From an uncultured Flavobacteriaceae bacterium (GTDB lineage Bacteria > Bacteroidota > Bacteroidia > Flavobacteriales > Flavobacteriaceae): a stretch of 64,000 nucleotides of DNA. Under the pieces are notes generated by a model. That model was not told where the DNA came from. It saw only the letters and a program-made list of their open reading frames with translations, and made no database searches. The DNA lies in the NCBI GenBank assembly GCA_947494695.1, contig CANLWB010000014.1, positions 1 to 64,000 of the forward strand. The letters run 5' to 3'. Below are positions 7,789-15,459 of the stretch, piece by piece. The first letter of the stretch is position 1. Every line of letters starts with the position of its first letter. Both the position numbers and the translations under genes were made by a program.

Positions 7789-8283
7789 TTATTTAGCTTG
7801 AATTATTGGTGTTGCTGGTTTTTGTGCTGCGGCGTTAGGGTCTGGTTTTACAAATGCTGTAATTTTTACAGTTTCACTTCCTTTTTCCGTATTTGCAGTA
7901 ATCGTAATGGTTTTAGTAACCTTATTAGATCCACTTCCATTATAATTCACAGAAAATTCACCAGTTCCTCCTGGCTCTAATGGTTCTCTACTCCAATCTT
8001 TAGGTACCGTACAACCACACGTACTTTTAATATCTGTAATAACCAAAGGTGCATCTCCTGTATTTTTATATTTAAAAACAGTTGAAACCGCTTTTTTAGA
8101 TTCTATTTCTCCAAAATCATGTTCTTTCTCTTCAAATTGAAGTACAGGAAATTTCGAAGAACTGGCATCTCGCTCTGCTGCTGCCGTTACATTTTTATCG
8201 TCAATTTTTTGTGCTGCATTTTCCTTGCAAGAAGTAAATGTGATTAAGCATAAAGCACCTAACCCTAAGATTATTTTTTTCAT
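7789..8283 (-). CDS. DUF1573 domain lipoprotein
   Basis: A 164-residue lipoprotein. The signal peptide ends in LITFTSC, with the lipidated cysteine at residue 19, followed by a linker and one DUF1573 domain (about 50-150) with EHDFGEI and the conserved STCGCT cysteine pair. DUF1573 resembles an immunoglobulin/ASPM-like fold and is abundant in Bacteroidota; its role is unknown. I chose the ATG at 8283 because it begins a clean lipoprotein signal MKKIILGLG; an in-frame ATG at 8331 would add 16 basic residues ahead of it. It sits between nusB and yajC. Confidence 0.88.
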   Translation of the reverse strand: MKKIILGLGALCLITFTSCKENAAQKIDDKNVTAAAERDASSSKFPVLQFEEKEHDFGEIESKKAVSTVFKYKNTGDAPLVITDIKSTCGCTVPKDWSREPLEPGGTGEFSVNYNGSGSNKVTKTITITANTEKGSETVKITAFVKPDPNAAAQKPATPIIQAK

Positions 8284-8367
8284 TTTTATATTTTTTGTCA
8301 TTTTTCGTTGTAAAAATAATAATAATTTCATCTATTAAAAACTTTTATCTCGTTCTTAACACAACCC

Positions 8368-9312
8368 CTATAACAGTCCTCTACCTATTTTATTTAGTTT
8401 ACCATTAGCCTCATATTCCTTAACCAACTTATCTAAAATACCATTTATAAAGATGCTGCTTTTTGGTGTAGAATATTCCTTAGCAATTTCTAAATACTCG
8501 TTAATGGTCACTTTTACAGGAATGGAAGGGAAATGCTTTAATTCACTTATAGCCATTTGCAGTAATACGTAATCTACATTAGCAATACGCTCTGAGTCCC
8601 AGTTTTTCGTTTTCTCTTTAATTTCCTTATTGATGTGCGATCGGTTTAAAAGTGTCTTTCTAAATAAATCGATGGCATATTTTTTATCATCAACATCTTT
8701 ATATAATTTAGGTGTAAAATAACTATCTGGTGGTGTCACCTTTACTTTTCTTAATAGCTTGAGAATGGTTGTGTTTACAGTTGGAAGGTCATCTAACCAG
8801 GTTAGGTTTTTATCTTCTAAATACTCGTAAAGTTTCTCGTTCGGTGCAATAATATCCTTAAACACATCTATAATGAAATCCTTGTCTTCTTTAAAGTCAG
8901 ACACGCGAGTTTTCATATATTCACTATACAAATCACTCTTAATAATGGCCTTAAAGATAATATCGACATATTCACCATCTAGTTCCCAGTTATTAATTCT
9001 GTGAGCTTCCAACTGATTCTTCAATTGTAAATTTTCACTTATTAAACCAAGAATTTGATTATTGACGAACTTTTTGTTCGGGTCTTTATCCTCTGTGGTC
9101 GCCAGATGCTTTTTTTGTTTTTTTTGTAAATCGTCCTCCGCTCTTTTCCAAACTTCAAGCAACAACGAAATCAATAGAAGATACAAGTTATACATGTTGT
9201 CTATACTAAACAGTAAGAATTTCTGATCTTTACTTAAATCGTCACTTTCACCTCCCTTAAAGGCATATAGCGTTTGCATTACTTTTACACGAATATGTCT
9301 CCTATTTAGCAT
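8368..9312 (-). CDS. nusB: NusB, transcription antitermination factor (long form)
   Basis: A 314-residue NusB. The N-terminal MLNRRHIRVKVMQTLYAF matches the family start, and the C-terminal all-helical RNA-binding core (about 235-305) contains SERIANVDYVLLQMAISEL and TINEYLEIAKEYSTPKSSIF, the part that binds boxA RNA with NusE. E. coli NusB has 139 residues; here about 170 charged residues are inserted between the first helix and the core, as is usual in Bacteroidota. The start at 9312 is preferred over 9399 because a perfect -7 element lies at 9367-9374. It is likely first in the nusB-DUF1573-yajC unit. Confidence 0.93.
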   Translation of the reverse strand: MLNRRHIRVKVMQTLYAFKGGESDDLSKDQKFLLFSIDNMYNLYLLLISLLLEVWKRAEDDLQKKQKKHLATTEDKDPNKKFVNNQILGLISENLQLKNQLEAHRINNWELDGEYVDIIFKAIIKSDLYSEYMKTRVSDFKEDKDFIIDVFKDIIAPNEKLYEYLEDKNLTWLDDLPTVNTTILKLLRKVKVTPPDSYFTPKLYKDVDDKKYAIDLFRKTLLNRSHINKEIKEKTKNWDSERIANVDYVLLQMAISELKHFPSIPVKVTINEYLEIAKEYSTPKSSIFINGILDKLVKEYEANGKLNKIGRGLL

Positions 9313-9366
9313 AATTACAAAGAACTTGGTTTTTAAAAAATACTTTGGTATTTCATTTTTATGCTG

Positions 9367-9374
9367 CAAAAATA
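9367..9374 (-). promoter_or_regulatory. nusB -7 element
   Basis: On the minus strand, TATTTTTG matches TAnnTTTG exactly, placing the transcript start near 9361 and leaving a leader of about 50 nt before the nusB ATG at 9312. No good -33 TTTG is seen at 17-23 bp. The element rules against a start at 9399. Confidence 0.45.
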
Positions 9375-9460
9375 ATATTATTTTGAAAAGTAGCTCCACA
9401 TTTACTTTTTATTATTAGAATAATGTTTTTAAGCTATATTTAACAATTACCTATTATGCA

Positions 9461-9496
9461 TTTCGGATCTTTATTCTTTTTAATGCATTATATTTG
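9461..9496 (+). promoter_or_regulatory. ABC exporter promoter
   Basis: TATATTTG at 9489-9496 is a perfect TAnnTTTG -7 element, 22 bp before the ATG at 9519. A TTTC at 9461-9464 is a poor -33 candidate with a 24-bp spacer. It is divergent from the nusB promoter in the same 206-bp gap. Confidence 0.5.
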
Positions 9497-9518
9497 CTCT
9501 CTTGTTAGGAAATGATAA

Positions 9519-11270
9519 ATGAAAGAATTACAACATCTCAATAAATACTTTTTAAAATATAAATCTCATCTACTAATTGGTATAGTGATTACTGTTGTAG
9601 CCAGGATTTTTCTACTATTTACGCCCCGTTATGTAAAGCAAATTTTTATTGTTGTTGAAAAAGCGTTGGAAGGCGATATCATGCAAGACGCTTTTAAGGC
9701 AGAACTCTTCGAAGCTATTCTTTACATCATTGGAGCGGCTATCGTTGGAGGTATATTTACCTTTTTCATGAGACAAACGATTATTAATGTGTCTCGTTAT
9801 ATAGAATTCGACCTTAAAAATGAGGTTTACGAACAATACCAAAAACTCTCATTGAATTTTTATAAGAAAAACAGAACTGGAGATTTAATGAATCGTATTA
9901 CTGAAGATGTGGGTAGAGTTCGTATGTATGTTGGTCCTGCTCTTATGTACAGTATTAATACAATTACACTTTTTGTAATAGTGATCATTTATATGATTAA
10001 CGCATCTCCAAAATTAACGCTGTACACCATTTTACCTTTGCCTATTCTTTCTGTAATTATTTATAAATTAAGTAAAGAAATTAATAAGCGTAGTACTATT
10101 GTTCAGGAATATTTATCTAAACTTTCAACCTTTACTCAAGAATCATTTAGCGGAATTTCAGTAATTAAGGCCTATGGTATTGAGCCGCAGTCATCGGTAA
10201 ATTTTAAGTCTCTTGCTTTGGAAAGTAAGGAAAAACAAGTCAGCCTAGCTAAAGTGCAAGCCTGGTTCTTCCCTATGATGGGTTTACTTATCGGTACCAG
10301 TAATTTATTGGTGATCTATATGGGGGGCATGCAATACATTAATGGTGAAATTGAAAGCATTGGTACGATTGCCGAGTTCATTATTTATGTTAATATGCTT
10401 ACGTGGCCGGTTGCTACAGTAGGTTGGGTTACCTCTATTGTGCAGCAGGCGGAAGCTTCTCAAAAAAGAATTAATGAGTTTTTAAAGATAACACCTGAAA
10501 TTATAAATACCACGAGCGAGCCAACGAAAATTACTGGTGATATCGTATTTAAGCATGTATCGTTTACCTATGATGATACCAATATAGAAGCTCTAAAAGG
10601 CATCAGTTTTGATATAAAGTCTGGTGAAACACTTGCTATTTTGGGTAAGACAGGCTCTGGAAAATCTACTATTCTAGATCTCATTGGCAGACTCTACGAT
10701 ATTAATGCTGGTTCTATTACCATTAATAATACTGAAATAGACAGGCATAATCTCACTAATTTAAGAGATAGCATTGGTTATGTGCCACAGGATGCTTTCC
10801 TGTTTTCTGATTCTATTAAAAACAATATTAAATTCGGGAAAAAAGATGCTACCGACGACGATGTTATTAGAGCCTCAAAAAATGCACAGGTACATAAAAA
10901 CATCGCGAAATTTAAAAATGGCTATGATACCGTATTGGGCGAGCGTGGTATTACCTTATCGGGAGGTCAAAAACAACGTGTGTCCATTGCAAGGGCCATT
11001 ATAAAATCGCCTAAAATCTTCTTATTCGACGATTGTTTATCTGCTGTCGATACTGAAACCGAAGAAAAAATCCTCAAGAATCTCGATACTATTTCAAAAG
11101 GAAAAACAACTATTATAGTAAGTCATAGAGTTTCCTCTGCAAAAAATGCCGACAAAATAATTGTGCTTGAAGATGGGCAAATCGTGCAAGAAGGCACTCA
11201 TGAAACCCTTATAAATGTTGAAGGATATTACAAGCATCTATACTTAAAGCAATTAAGCGAAAATGCGTAA
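9519..11270 (+). CDS. ABC exporter, fused permease-ATPase (MdlA/BmrC-like)
   Basis: A 583-residue half-transporter. The six-helix membrane domain (about 15-310) contains the coupling segment KKNRTGDLMNRITEDVGRVR. The ATPase has Walker A GKTGSGKST (376-384), signature LSGGQ (480-484), Walker B IFLFDD (500-505) and the switch VSHRVSSA. An Asp replaces the usual catalytic Glu after Walker B (FDDCLSAVD). This DD..SAVD form is normal in the MdlA/BmrC branch, whose members work as heterodimers, so a partner subunit elsewhere is likely. Substrate unknown; lipid or drug export is typical of the family. It appears monocistronic. Confidence 0.93.
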   Translation: MKELQHLNKYFLKYKSHLLIGIVITVVARIFLLFTPRYVKQIFIVVEKALEGDIMQDAFKAELFEAILYIIGAAIVGGIFTFFMRQTIINVSRYIEFDLKNEVYEQYQKLSLNFYKKNRTGDLMNRITEDVGRVRMYVGPALMYSINTITLFVIVIIYMINASPKLTLYTILPLPILSVIIYKLSKEINKRSTIVQEYLSKLSTFTQESFSGISVIKAYGIEPQSSVNFKSLALESKEKQVSLAKVQAWFFPMMGLLIGTSNLLVIYMGGMQYINGEIESIGTIAEFIIYVNMLTWPVATVGWVTSIVQQAEASQKRINEFLKITPEIINTTSEPTKITGDIVFKHVSFTYDDTNIEALKGISFDIKSGETLAILGKTGSGKSTILDLIGRLYDINAGSITINNTEIDRHNLTNLRDSIGYVPQDAFLFSDSIKNNIKFGKKDATDDDVIRASKNAQVHKNIAKFKNGYDTVLGERGITLSGGQKQRVSIARAIIKSPKIFLFDDCLSAVDTETEEKILKNLDTISKGKTTIIVSHRVSSAKNADKIIVLEDGQIVQEGTHETLINVEGYYKHLYLKQLSENA

Positions 11271-11371
11271 AATTAATCTTAATTCTTATGATGTTTTCAT
11301 TTAATTTAATTGTCAGATATTTTTTTCATTTATAGTAACAAAAAGCAATATTTAAAAAAGAAATTTCACAA

Positions 11372-11404
11372 TTTGTTGGTTAGTATCGGTTTTTTTTAGA
11401 TTTT
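11372..11404 (+). promoter_or_regulatory. Promoter of DUF3276 gene
   Basis: TTTG at 11372-11375 and TAGATTTT at 11397-11404 (7 of 8 to TAnnTTTG) with a 21-bp spacer form a plausible Bacteroidota promoter, 40 bp before the ATG at 11444. Confidence 0.4.
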
Positions 11405-11443
11405 TGATACAATTAATGATAATTTAACAAATTTCTATACACT

Positions 11444-11839
11444 ATGAATAATAATGATATGATGGAGAGAGAAGAGATTTTTTCGAAAGTATTAAGAGCT
11501 GGACGACGGACTTATTTCTTTGATGTAAGGGCCACTAAAGCAGAAGATTATTACTTGACAATTACTGAAAGTAAGAAGTTCACTAACGATGATGGATCGT
11601 TTCATTACAAAAAACATAAAATATATATTTACAAAGAAGATTTTTCTGAATTTAAAAGTATATTGGCAGAAATGACAGATTTTATCATAGAGCAAAAAGG
11701 AAATGAAGTTATTAGCGAACGCCACCAAAAAGACTTTAAAAAGACTTATGAGACTGATGACGATACATCATTATCCGATGGAGATGCGACACACCAATCT
11801 GCAGAAAGTTTCACAAATGTAGATTTTGACGATATATGA
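11444..11839 (+). CDS. DUF3276 / PUR-alpha-like nucleic-acid-binding protein
   Basis: A 131-residue protein with one PUR-repeat-like domain (about 8-85: EIFSKVLRAGRRTYFFDVRA, then YYLTITESKKF and HKIYIYKEDF). An acidic, Ser/Asp-rich tail (about 105-131) follows. The family (DUF3276) is almost confined to Bacteroidota and resembles the PUR-alpha single-stranded DNA/RNA-binding fold; a bacterial PUR protein from spirochaetes binds DNA and RNA. The target here is unknown. It is a single gene with its own promoter and a terminator at 11862-11890. Confidence 0.88.
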   Translation: MNNNDMMEREEIFSKVLRAGRRTYFFDVRATKAEDYYLTITESKKFTNDDGSFHYKKHKIYIYKEDFSEFKSILAEMTDFIIEQKGNEVISERHQKDFKKTYETDDDTSLSDGDATHQSAESFTNVDFDDI

Positions 11840-11861
11840 GATAAATTACACTATCTATTAG

Positions 11862-11890
11862 ACCGCTATAAATATATAGCGGTTTTTTTA
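11862..11890 (+). terminator. Intrinsic terminator after DUF3276 gene
   Basis: A perfect 9-bp stem, ACCGCTATA (11862-11870) with TATAGCGGT (11875-11883), a 4-nt loop and a following run of Ts. It lies 22 bp past the stop codon, and only 10 bp from the end of the converging csaA gene. Confidence 0.88.
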
Positions 11891-11899
11891 TGCCTTATT

Positions 11900-12235
11900 C
11901 TAAGATACTGTGATACCATTTTTCACATGGTTTTCGGGTTTCAAAAGCATGACGTCCTTATCGTTAACAGCTCCCAACACCAAACATTCACTCATAAATT
12001 TACCAATTTGTTTTTTTGGAAAATTTACTACAGCTACAATCTGTCTGTTGAGCAAATCCGATTTCTTATAAAGTGTAGTGATCTGTGCCGATGATTTCTT
12101 AATTCCCAAATCACCAAAATCGATGATAAGTTGGTACGCCGGATTTCTAGCTTCGAGAAAATCATTTACTTCAATTATAGTTCCAATGCGAAGATCTACT
12201 TTGGTAAAATCTTCGAAAGTTATTGGGTCATTCAT
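11900..12235 (-). CDS. csaA: CsaA-like tRNA-binding-domain protein
   Basis: A 111-residue protein made of one EMAP/tRNA-binding OB-fold (FTKVDLRIGTIIEVNDF near the start, then RQIVAVVNFPKKQIG and SECLVLGAVN). Length and motifs match CsaA, a dimeric chaperone-like protein with proposed tRNA and Sec-export roles in Bacillus. The function in Bacteroidota is untested. It is divergent from the thioredoxin-like gene with only 45 bp between the start codons, so their promoters must overlap. Confidence 0.92.
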   Translation of the reverse strand: MNDPITFEDFTKVDLRIGTIIEVNDFLEARNPAYQLIIDFGDLGIKKSSAQITTLYKKSDLLNRQIVAVVNFPKKQIGKFMSECLVLGAVNDKDVMLLKPENHVKNGITVS

Positions 12236-12280
12236 TTTTTAAAAATACAAATTATAACGAACTTTGAAAAAACTTAAATT

Positions 12281-12841
12281 ATGGCTAGAACACCTTCTAA
12301 CATGCTTCCTCTCGACACTCAGGCTCCGGCATTCAATTTGTTTGATACGGTATCAGGAAGAACCCTGTCTCTGGATAAGTTAAAAGGAAGTAAGGGAACT
12401 GTTATTATGTTTATATGCAATCACTGCCCTTTTGTGATTCACGTAAACCCAGAACTCGTGTCTATTGCTAACGATTATGAGAAAAAAGGTATACGTTTTA
12501 TAGCGATCTCTAGTAACGATGTTATTAACTACCCTCAGGATGGCCCGGAACAAATGACCGCTCATGCTAAAAATGAGGGCTACCCCTTCCCTTATTTATA
12601 TGATGAGACACAACGTATTGCGAAGGCCTACGATGCTGCTTGCACTCCGGACTTTTATGTTTTTGATACCAACTTAAAACTTACTTACCGAGGGCAATTG
12701 GACGATTCTCGTCCGGGAAATGGCATACCGCTTAGTGGGTCTGATCTTAGACATGCTTTGAACTGTTTAATTGAAAACAAAGAAAATACAAGTCCACAAA
12801 AGCCAAGTATTGGCTGCAATATAAAATGGAAGAATGCTTAG
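12281..12841 (+). CDS. Thioredoxin-like (AhpC/TSA-type) protein
   Basis: A 186-residue thioredoxin-fold protein with an active-site motif C46-N-H-C49 (CNHCPFV), followed by the AhpC/TSA-like strands IRFIAISSND and DETQRIAKAYDAACTPDFYVF (cis-Pro region CTPDFY). No signal peptide is present, so it is cytosolic. The family (often called thioredoxin family or redoxin) is widespread, and its exact peroxidase or reductase role is unproven. Its end overlaps the converging GNAT gene by 4 bp. Confidence 0.9.
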   Translation: MARTPSNMLPLDTQAPAFNLFDTVSGRTLSLDKLKGSKGTVIMFICNHCPFVIHVNPELVSIANDYEKKGIRFIAISSNDVINYPQDGPEQMTAHAKNEGYPFPYLYDETQRIAKAYDAACTPDFYVFDTNLKLTYRGQLDDSRPGNGIPLSGSDLRHALNCLIENKENTSPQKPSIGCNIKWKNA

Positions 12842-13320
12842 AAGTTAAGCTGCCAAAAACCAACATCGAGCCATTTTCCAAATTTTAGACCTACAGCTTT
12901 GAAATGAGCCACTTTTTTAAAACCAAATTTCTCATGAAGTTTAACGCTGGGGTCGTTTGGCAAGGTTAGACCTCCTAGGACGGCACGAAAATTTTGAGCT
13001 TTTAATTGCTTTAATAATTCGGCATAAAGTTTAGAGCCTATTTGTTTCCCTAATGCATCGTGCCTTAGATAGACTGTAGATTCTACGGTAAGTTTGTACG
13101 CTGGTTTAGCGCGCCATCTGCTTCCATAGGCATATCCTAAAATCTTACCATCGTCTTCATAAACAATAAAGGGATACTCTGCATGAATACGTTCGATCTT
13201 ATCTTTAAACGTTTCAAAGGATAGAGCTTCATCATCAAAAGTAACAATAGAATGTAATACATAGTAATTATAAATATCCAGAAGCTCCTGGGCATCCTCT
13301 ATATGCAGTGATCTAATCAT
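12838..13320 (-). CDS. GNAT N-acetyltransferase (phosphinothricin/YncA-like)
   Basis: A 160-residue GNAT enzyme of the Pat/MnaT group: N-terminal MIRSLHIEDAQELLDIYNYYV, central YAYGSRWRAKPAY, acetyl-CoA-binding region GKQIGSKLYAELLKQL, and C-terminal LHEKFGFKKVAHFKAVGLKFGKW. Relatives acetylate the amino group of phosphinothricin, methionine sulfone or similar small amino acids; the natural substrate here is unknown. It lies 7 bp after the DinB-like gene in the same direction and is probably cotranscribed. Confidence 0.9.
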   Translation of the reverse strand: MIRSLHIEDAQELLDIYNYYVLHSIVTFDDEALSFETFKDKIERIHAEYPFIVYEDDGKILGYAYGSRWRAKPAYKLTVESTVYLRHDALGKQIGSKLYAELLKQLKAQNFRAVLGGLTLPNDPSVKLHEKFGFKKVAHFKAVGLKFGKWLDVGFWQLNF

Positions 13321-13327
13321 AATGTAA

Positions 13328-13867
13328 TTAAATCCAATTGTTCCTTTTTAATAAGTGTTCAATATGTGCATAGTGATGGTTACTATGCCATGCGTAATTT
13401 CCAACCGTATAACCTAAAGAAACTTCGGTATTGGTTTCTGGGTGCAAAAAATGCTTCTTTAAATCATCCTCAGATAACCGCTTTATTAAATACACCAATT
13501 TAAAATGAATAGCTTTGATGTGATTTAAAGACATGTTTATAGGAGCCGTTCTGGAATCTATAAGTTCGGCCCAGCGCTCTTCAAAATATGCTTTTATAAG
13601 AGGTTTATCTTCTGTAAGCGTCCATTTAAATCTGTTATAAGCATGATGATGACTATCTGAGACATGATGTACCACCTGTCTAACCGTCCAACCATCGGGT
13701 CTATAAACCGTATCTAGTTGCTCATCTGTTAAGTCTTTCACCAGGTTTTCTAAACGATTAGGAAATGCCTCCAAAATAGAAATCCAATGTGTTATATCTT
13801 CGTGAGTGGCATGCGTTGGATATTCAAATTGTCCTATAGGGTATCTTAAATTTTCTAATTCGTCCAT
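13328..13867 (-). CDS. BstA/YfiT-like DinB-superfamily thiol transferase
   Basis: A 179-residue four-helix DinB-superfamily protein closest in pattern to YfiT/BstA: start MDELENLRYPIGQFEYP, metal-binding histidines in VRQVVHHVSDSHHH and NYAWHSNHHYAHIEHLL. BstA is a bacillithiol S-transferase in Bacillus, and some Bacteroidota make bacillithiol, so a thiol-transfer detox role is plausible but not shown. I chose the ATG at 13867 over 13894 because the family begins there and a -7-like TATTTTTG (minus strand) sits at 13872-13879. Confidence 0.87.
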   Translation of the reverse strand: MDELENLRYPIGQFEYPTHATHEDITHWISILEAFPNRLENLVKDLTDEQLDTVYRPDGWTVRQVVHHVSDSHHHAYNRFKWTLTEDKPLIKAYFEERWAELIDSRTAPINMSLNHIKAIHFKLVYLIKRLSEDDLKKHFLHPETNTEVSLGYTVGNYAWHSNHHYAHIEHLLKRNNWI

Positions 13868-13871
13868 AGAA

Positions 13872-13879
13872 CAAAAATA
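13872..13879 (-). promoter_or_regulatory. Possible -7 element just before the BstA-like start
   Basis: TATTTTTG on the minus strand is an exact TAnnTTTG match ending 5 bp before the ATG at 13867, which would give a transcript starting at or near the A of the ATG (leaderless). No -33 element is visible, so a chance match in AT-rich DNA is possible. Confidence 0.3.
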
Positions 13880-14052
13880 AATATAGTTGGTCAATATTTA
13901 GAAGAGTATGTTTATTTTTTTATTATATGTTCATACTTATGCAAATCTTTTATTTTTCCCTTTAAAACCTTATAAAAAACAAAAACTTGGTAGTAAAAAC
14001 AAACATTTAGCATATATATTATAAGGAATACGGTCGTTCTTATTTAAATTTT

Positions 14053-14202
14053 CATATAAAAAAGGAGGACGTCTAAAAAGTTCTGGAATTGTCATTTTGA
14101 GCGCAGCCGAAAAATCTTAAAACCTTAAATAAGGGTTTAATTTCTAATAGATTCTTCTCTTTGTTCCGAATGACATCTTTTTAGACGCCCTCTTTTTTAT
14201 AT
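14053..14202. repeat. 150-bp imperfect inverted-repeat (MITE/REP-like) element
   Basis: The 355-bp gap 13868-14222 holds one large imperfect inverted repeat. The outer arms (14053-14080 and 14177-14202) share ATATAAAAAAG, then GACGTCTAAAAAG versus GGCGTCTAAAAAG. The inner arms share a GTCATT..GA motif (14091-14100 and complement near 14165-14175) and an AATCTT/AGATT motif. This build resembles the small non-coding repeats with a GTCATTnnGAGC core common in flavobacterial genomes. The transcript of either strand would form a long hairpin. The rest of the gap, 13880-14052, shows only AT-rich sequence. Confidence 0.7.
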
Positions 14203-14222
14203 AAAATTGAGTCTCTTTCTAA

Positions 14223-15155
14223 CTATTTTACATCCATCAATTCAACATCGAATATAAGTGTTGCATTAGGAGGTATAACGCCTCCGGCTCCATTGCTTCC
14301 ATATCCTAAATGGCTAGGAATTACAAAACGTGCTTTGTCTCCTACCTTTAAAAGACTAACACCTTCGTCCCAACCTGGAATCACCTGGCCAACACCCAGT
14401 GGAAAATCGATAGGTTGATTGCGTTTATATGAAGAGTCAAAAACGGTTCCATCTGCTAATTGTCCTTTATAGTGTACAGATACTGTTTTACCCGTTTCTG
14501 GTTTTGTTCCATTCCCTTCCTGAATGATTTGATAACGTAAACCACTTTCGGTTTTATTAAAACCTTCAGCTAGTTTATCTAACTCTGCGTCGGCTGCTTT
14601 TTTAGCTTCTTCTAATCTTTTCTCTCTAGCTCCTTCAAAAGTTCTAAAGGCTTCTATGGCGTTATAAGCTTCTGCATCACTACCTACACGGATAATTTCA
14701 AGGCTATCAATAGAATCTCCTTGTGCAATGGCATCTACAACTTCTTGTCCTTCTTTCACTTTTCCAAAAACAGTGTGATTATTATCTAACCATGATGTTT
14801 CTACGTGGGTAATAAAAAATTGACTTCCGTTAGTTCCGGGACCAGCATTGGCCATTGATAATACTCCAGGGCCGTCATGTTTCAATTCCGGGTGAAATTC
14901 ATCATCAAATTGGTATCCAGGGTTTCCTTTACCAGTACCTTGAGGGCATCCTCCCTGAATCATAAAATCGGGAATCACTCTGTGAAATTTTAAGCCATCA
15001 TAATAAGGCGTTCCTTGAGGTTTTGCTTGATTTTCAAGATTTCCCTCTGCCAGAGCAACAAAGTTTCCTACTGTTCCTGGTGTTTTTTGATACTCCAATA
15101 CAACAAGGATTTCTCCTTTTGTTGTATTAAATTTTGCATATAAACCGTCTTGCAT
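14223..15155 (-). CDS. Dual-family peptidyl-prolyl isomerase (cyclophilin-FKBP fusion)
   Basis: A 310-residue protein combining two unrelated prolyl isomerases. Residues about 5-165 are a cyclophilin ([41 protein letters not shown]). A charged helical linker covers about 165-205. Residues about 205-310 are an FKBP domain ([38 protein letters not shown]). There is no signal peptide, so it acts in the cytosol. This cyclophilin-first order (CFBP) is described as a dual-family immunophilin in Flavobacterium and relatives. A perfect -7 element lies upstream at 15178-15185. Confidence 0.95.
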   Translation of the reverse strand: MQDGLYAKFNTTKGEILVVLEYQKTPGTVGNFVALAEGNLENQAKPQGTPYYDGLKFHRVIPDFMIQGGCPQGTGKGNPGYQFDDEFHPELKHDGPGVLSMANAGPGTNGSQFFITHVETSWLDNNHTVFGKVKEGQEVVDAIAQGDSIDSLEIIRVGSDAEAYNAIEAFRTFEGAREKRLEEAKKAADAELDKLAEGFNKTESGLRYQIIQEGNGTKPETGKTVSVHYKGQLADGTVFDSSYKRNQPIDFPLGVGQVIPGWDEGVSLLKVGDKARFVIPSHLGYGSNGAGGVIPPNATLIFDVELMDVK

Positions 15156-15177
15156 TGTTCTAATTTTTAAGAAAGTG

Positions 15178-15185
15178 CAAAGATA
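15178..15185 (-). promoter_or_regulatory. -7 element of the cyclophilin-FKBP gene
   Basis: TATCTTTG on the minus strand matches TAnnTTTG exactly and lies 22 bp before the ATG at 15155, the spacing seen at other promoters in the window. No -33 TTTG stands out. Confidence 0.55.
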
Positions 15186-15459
15186 ACGAGGTTTTACGGA
15201 TTAGGAATTAAGAATTACGTTTTTTTAAGTTTTGACCACCCATATATGCACGAATTATTTTACATGCAAATTTATAACGATAATCGTAGATTATTTACAA
15301 ATGAGTGCTTGTTCTATTTGGTAGAAATCCTAGCCTGGTTCTGACACAAATTCCACAAATTCGCGCTAATAAATCATATATGATGCTAGGTACCGAATAC
15401 AAAACCTGTAACACTGCCATCGTAAACTGCAACGCACTACTTAACATTGAAAGAAAAAA
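15186..15459. other. Intergenic region between recQ and the immunophilin gene
   Basis: About 270 bp with no open frame of note. It holds a small perfect hairpin ATAATC-GTA-GATTAT at 15280-15294 and a distant 6-bp pair CCTAGC (15330s) / GCTAGG (15390s). Neither is followed by a T-tract in a useful direction, so I call no terminator for recQ. It also contains an upstream control region for the immunophilin gene. Confidence 0.5.

Noticed and set aside
9519-11270. Dead ABC ATPase because Asp replaces the catalytic Glu
   Set aside because: The DD..SAVD form is normal in the MdlA/BmrC group, so this alone does not show loss of activity.
15280-15294. Hairpin ATAATC-GTA-GATTAT as a terminator
   Set aside because: The stem is only 6 bp and AT-rich, with no T-tract in the direction of recQ.
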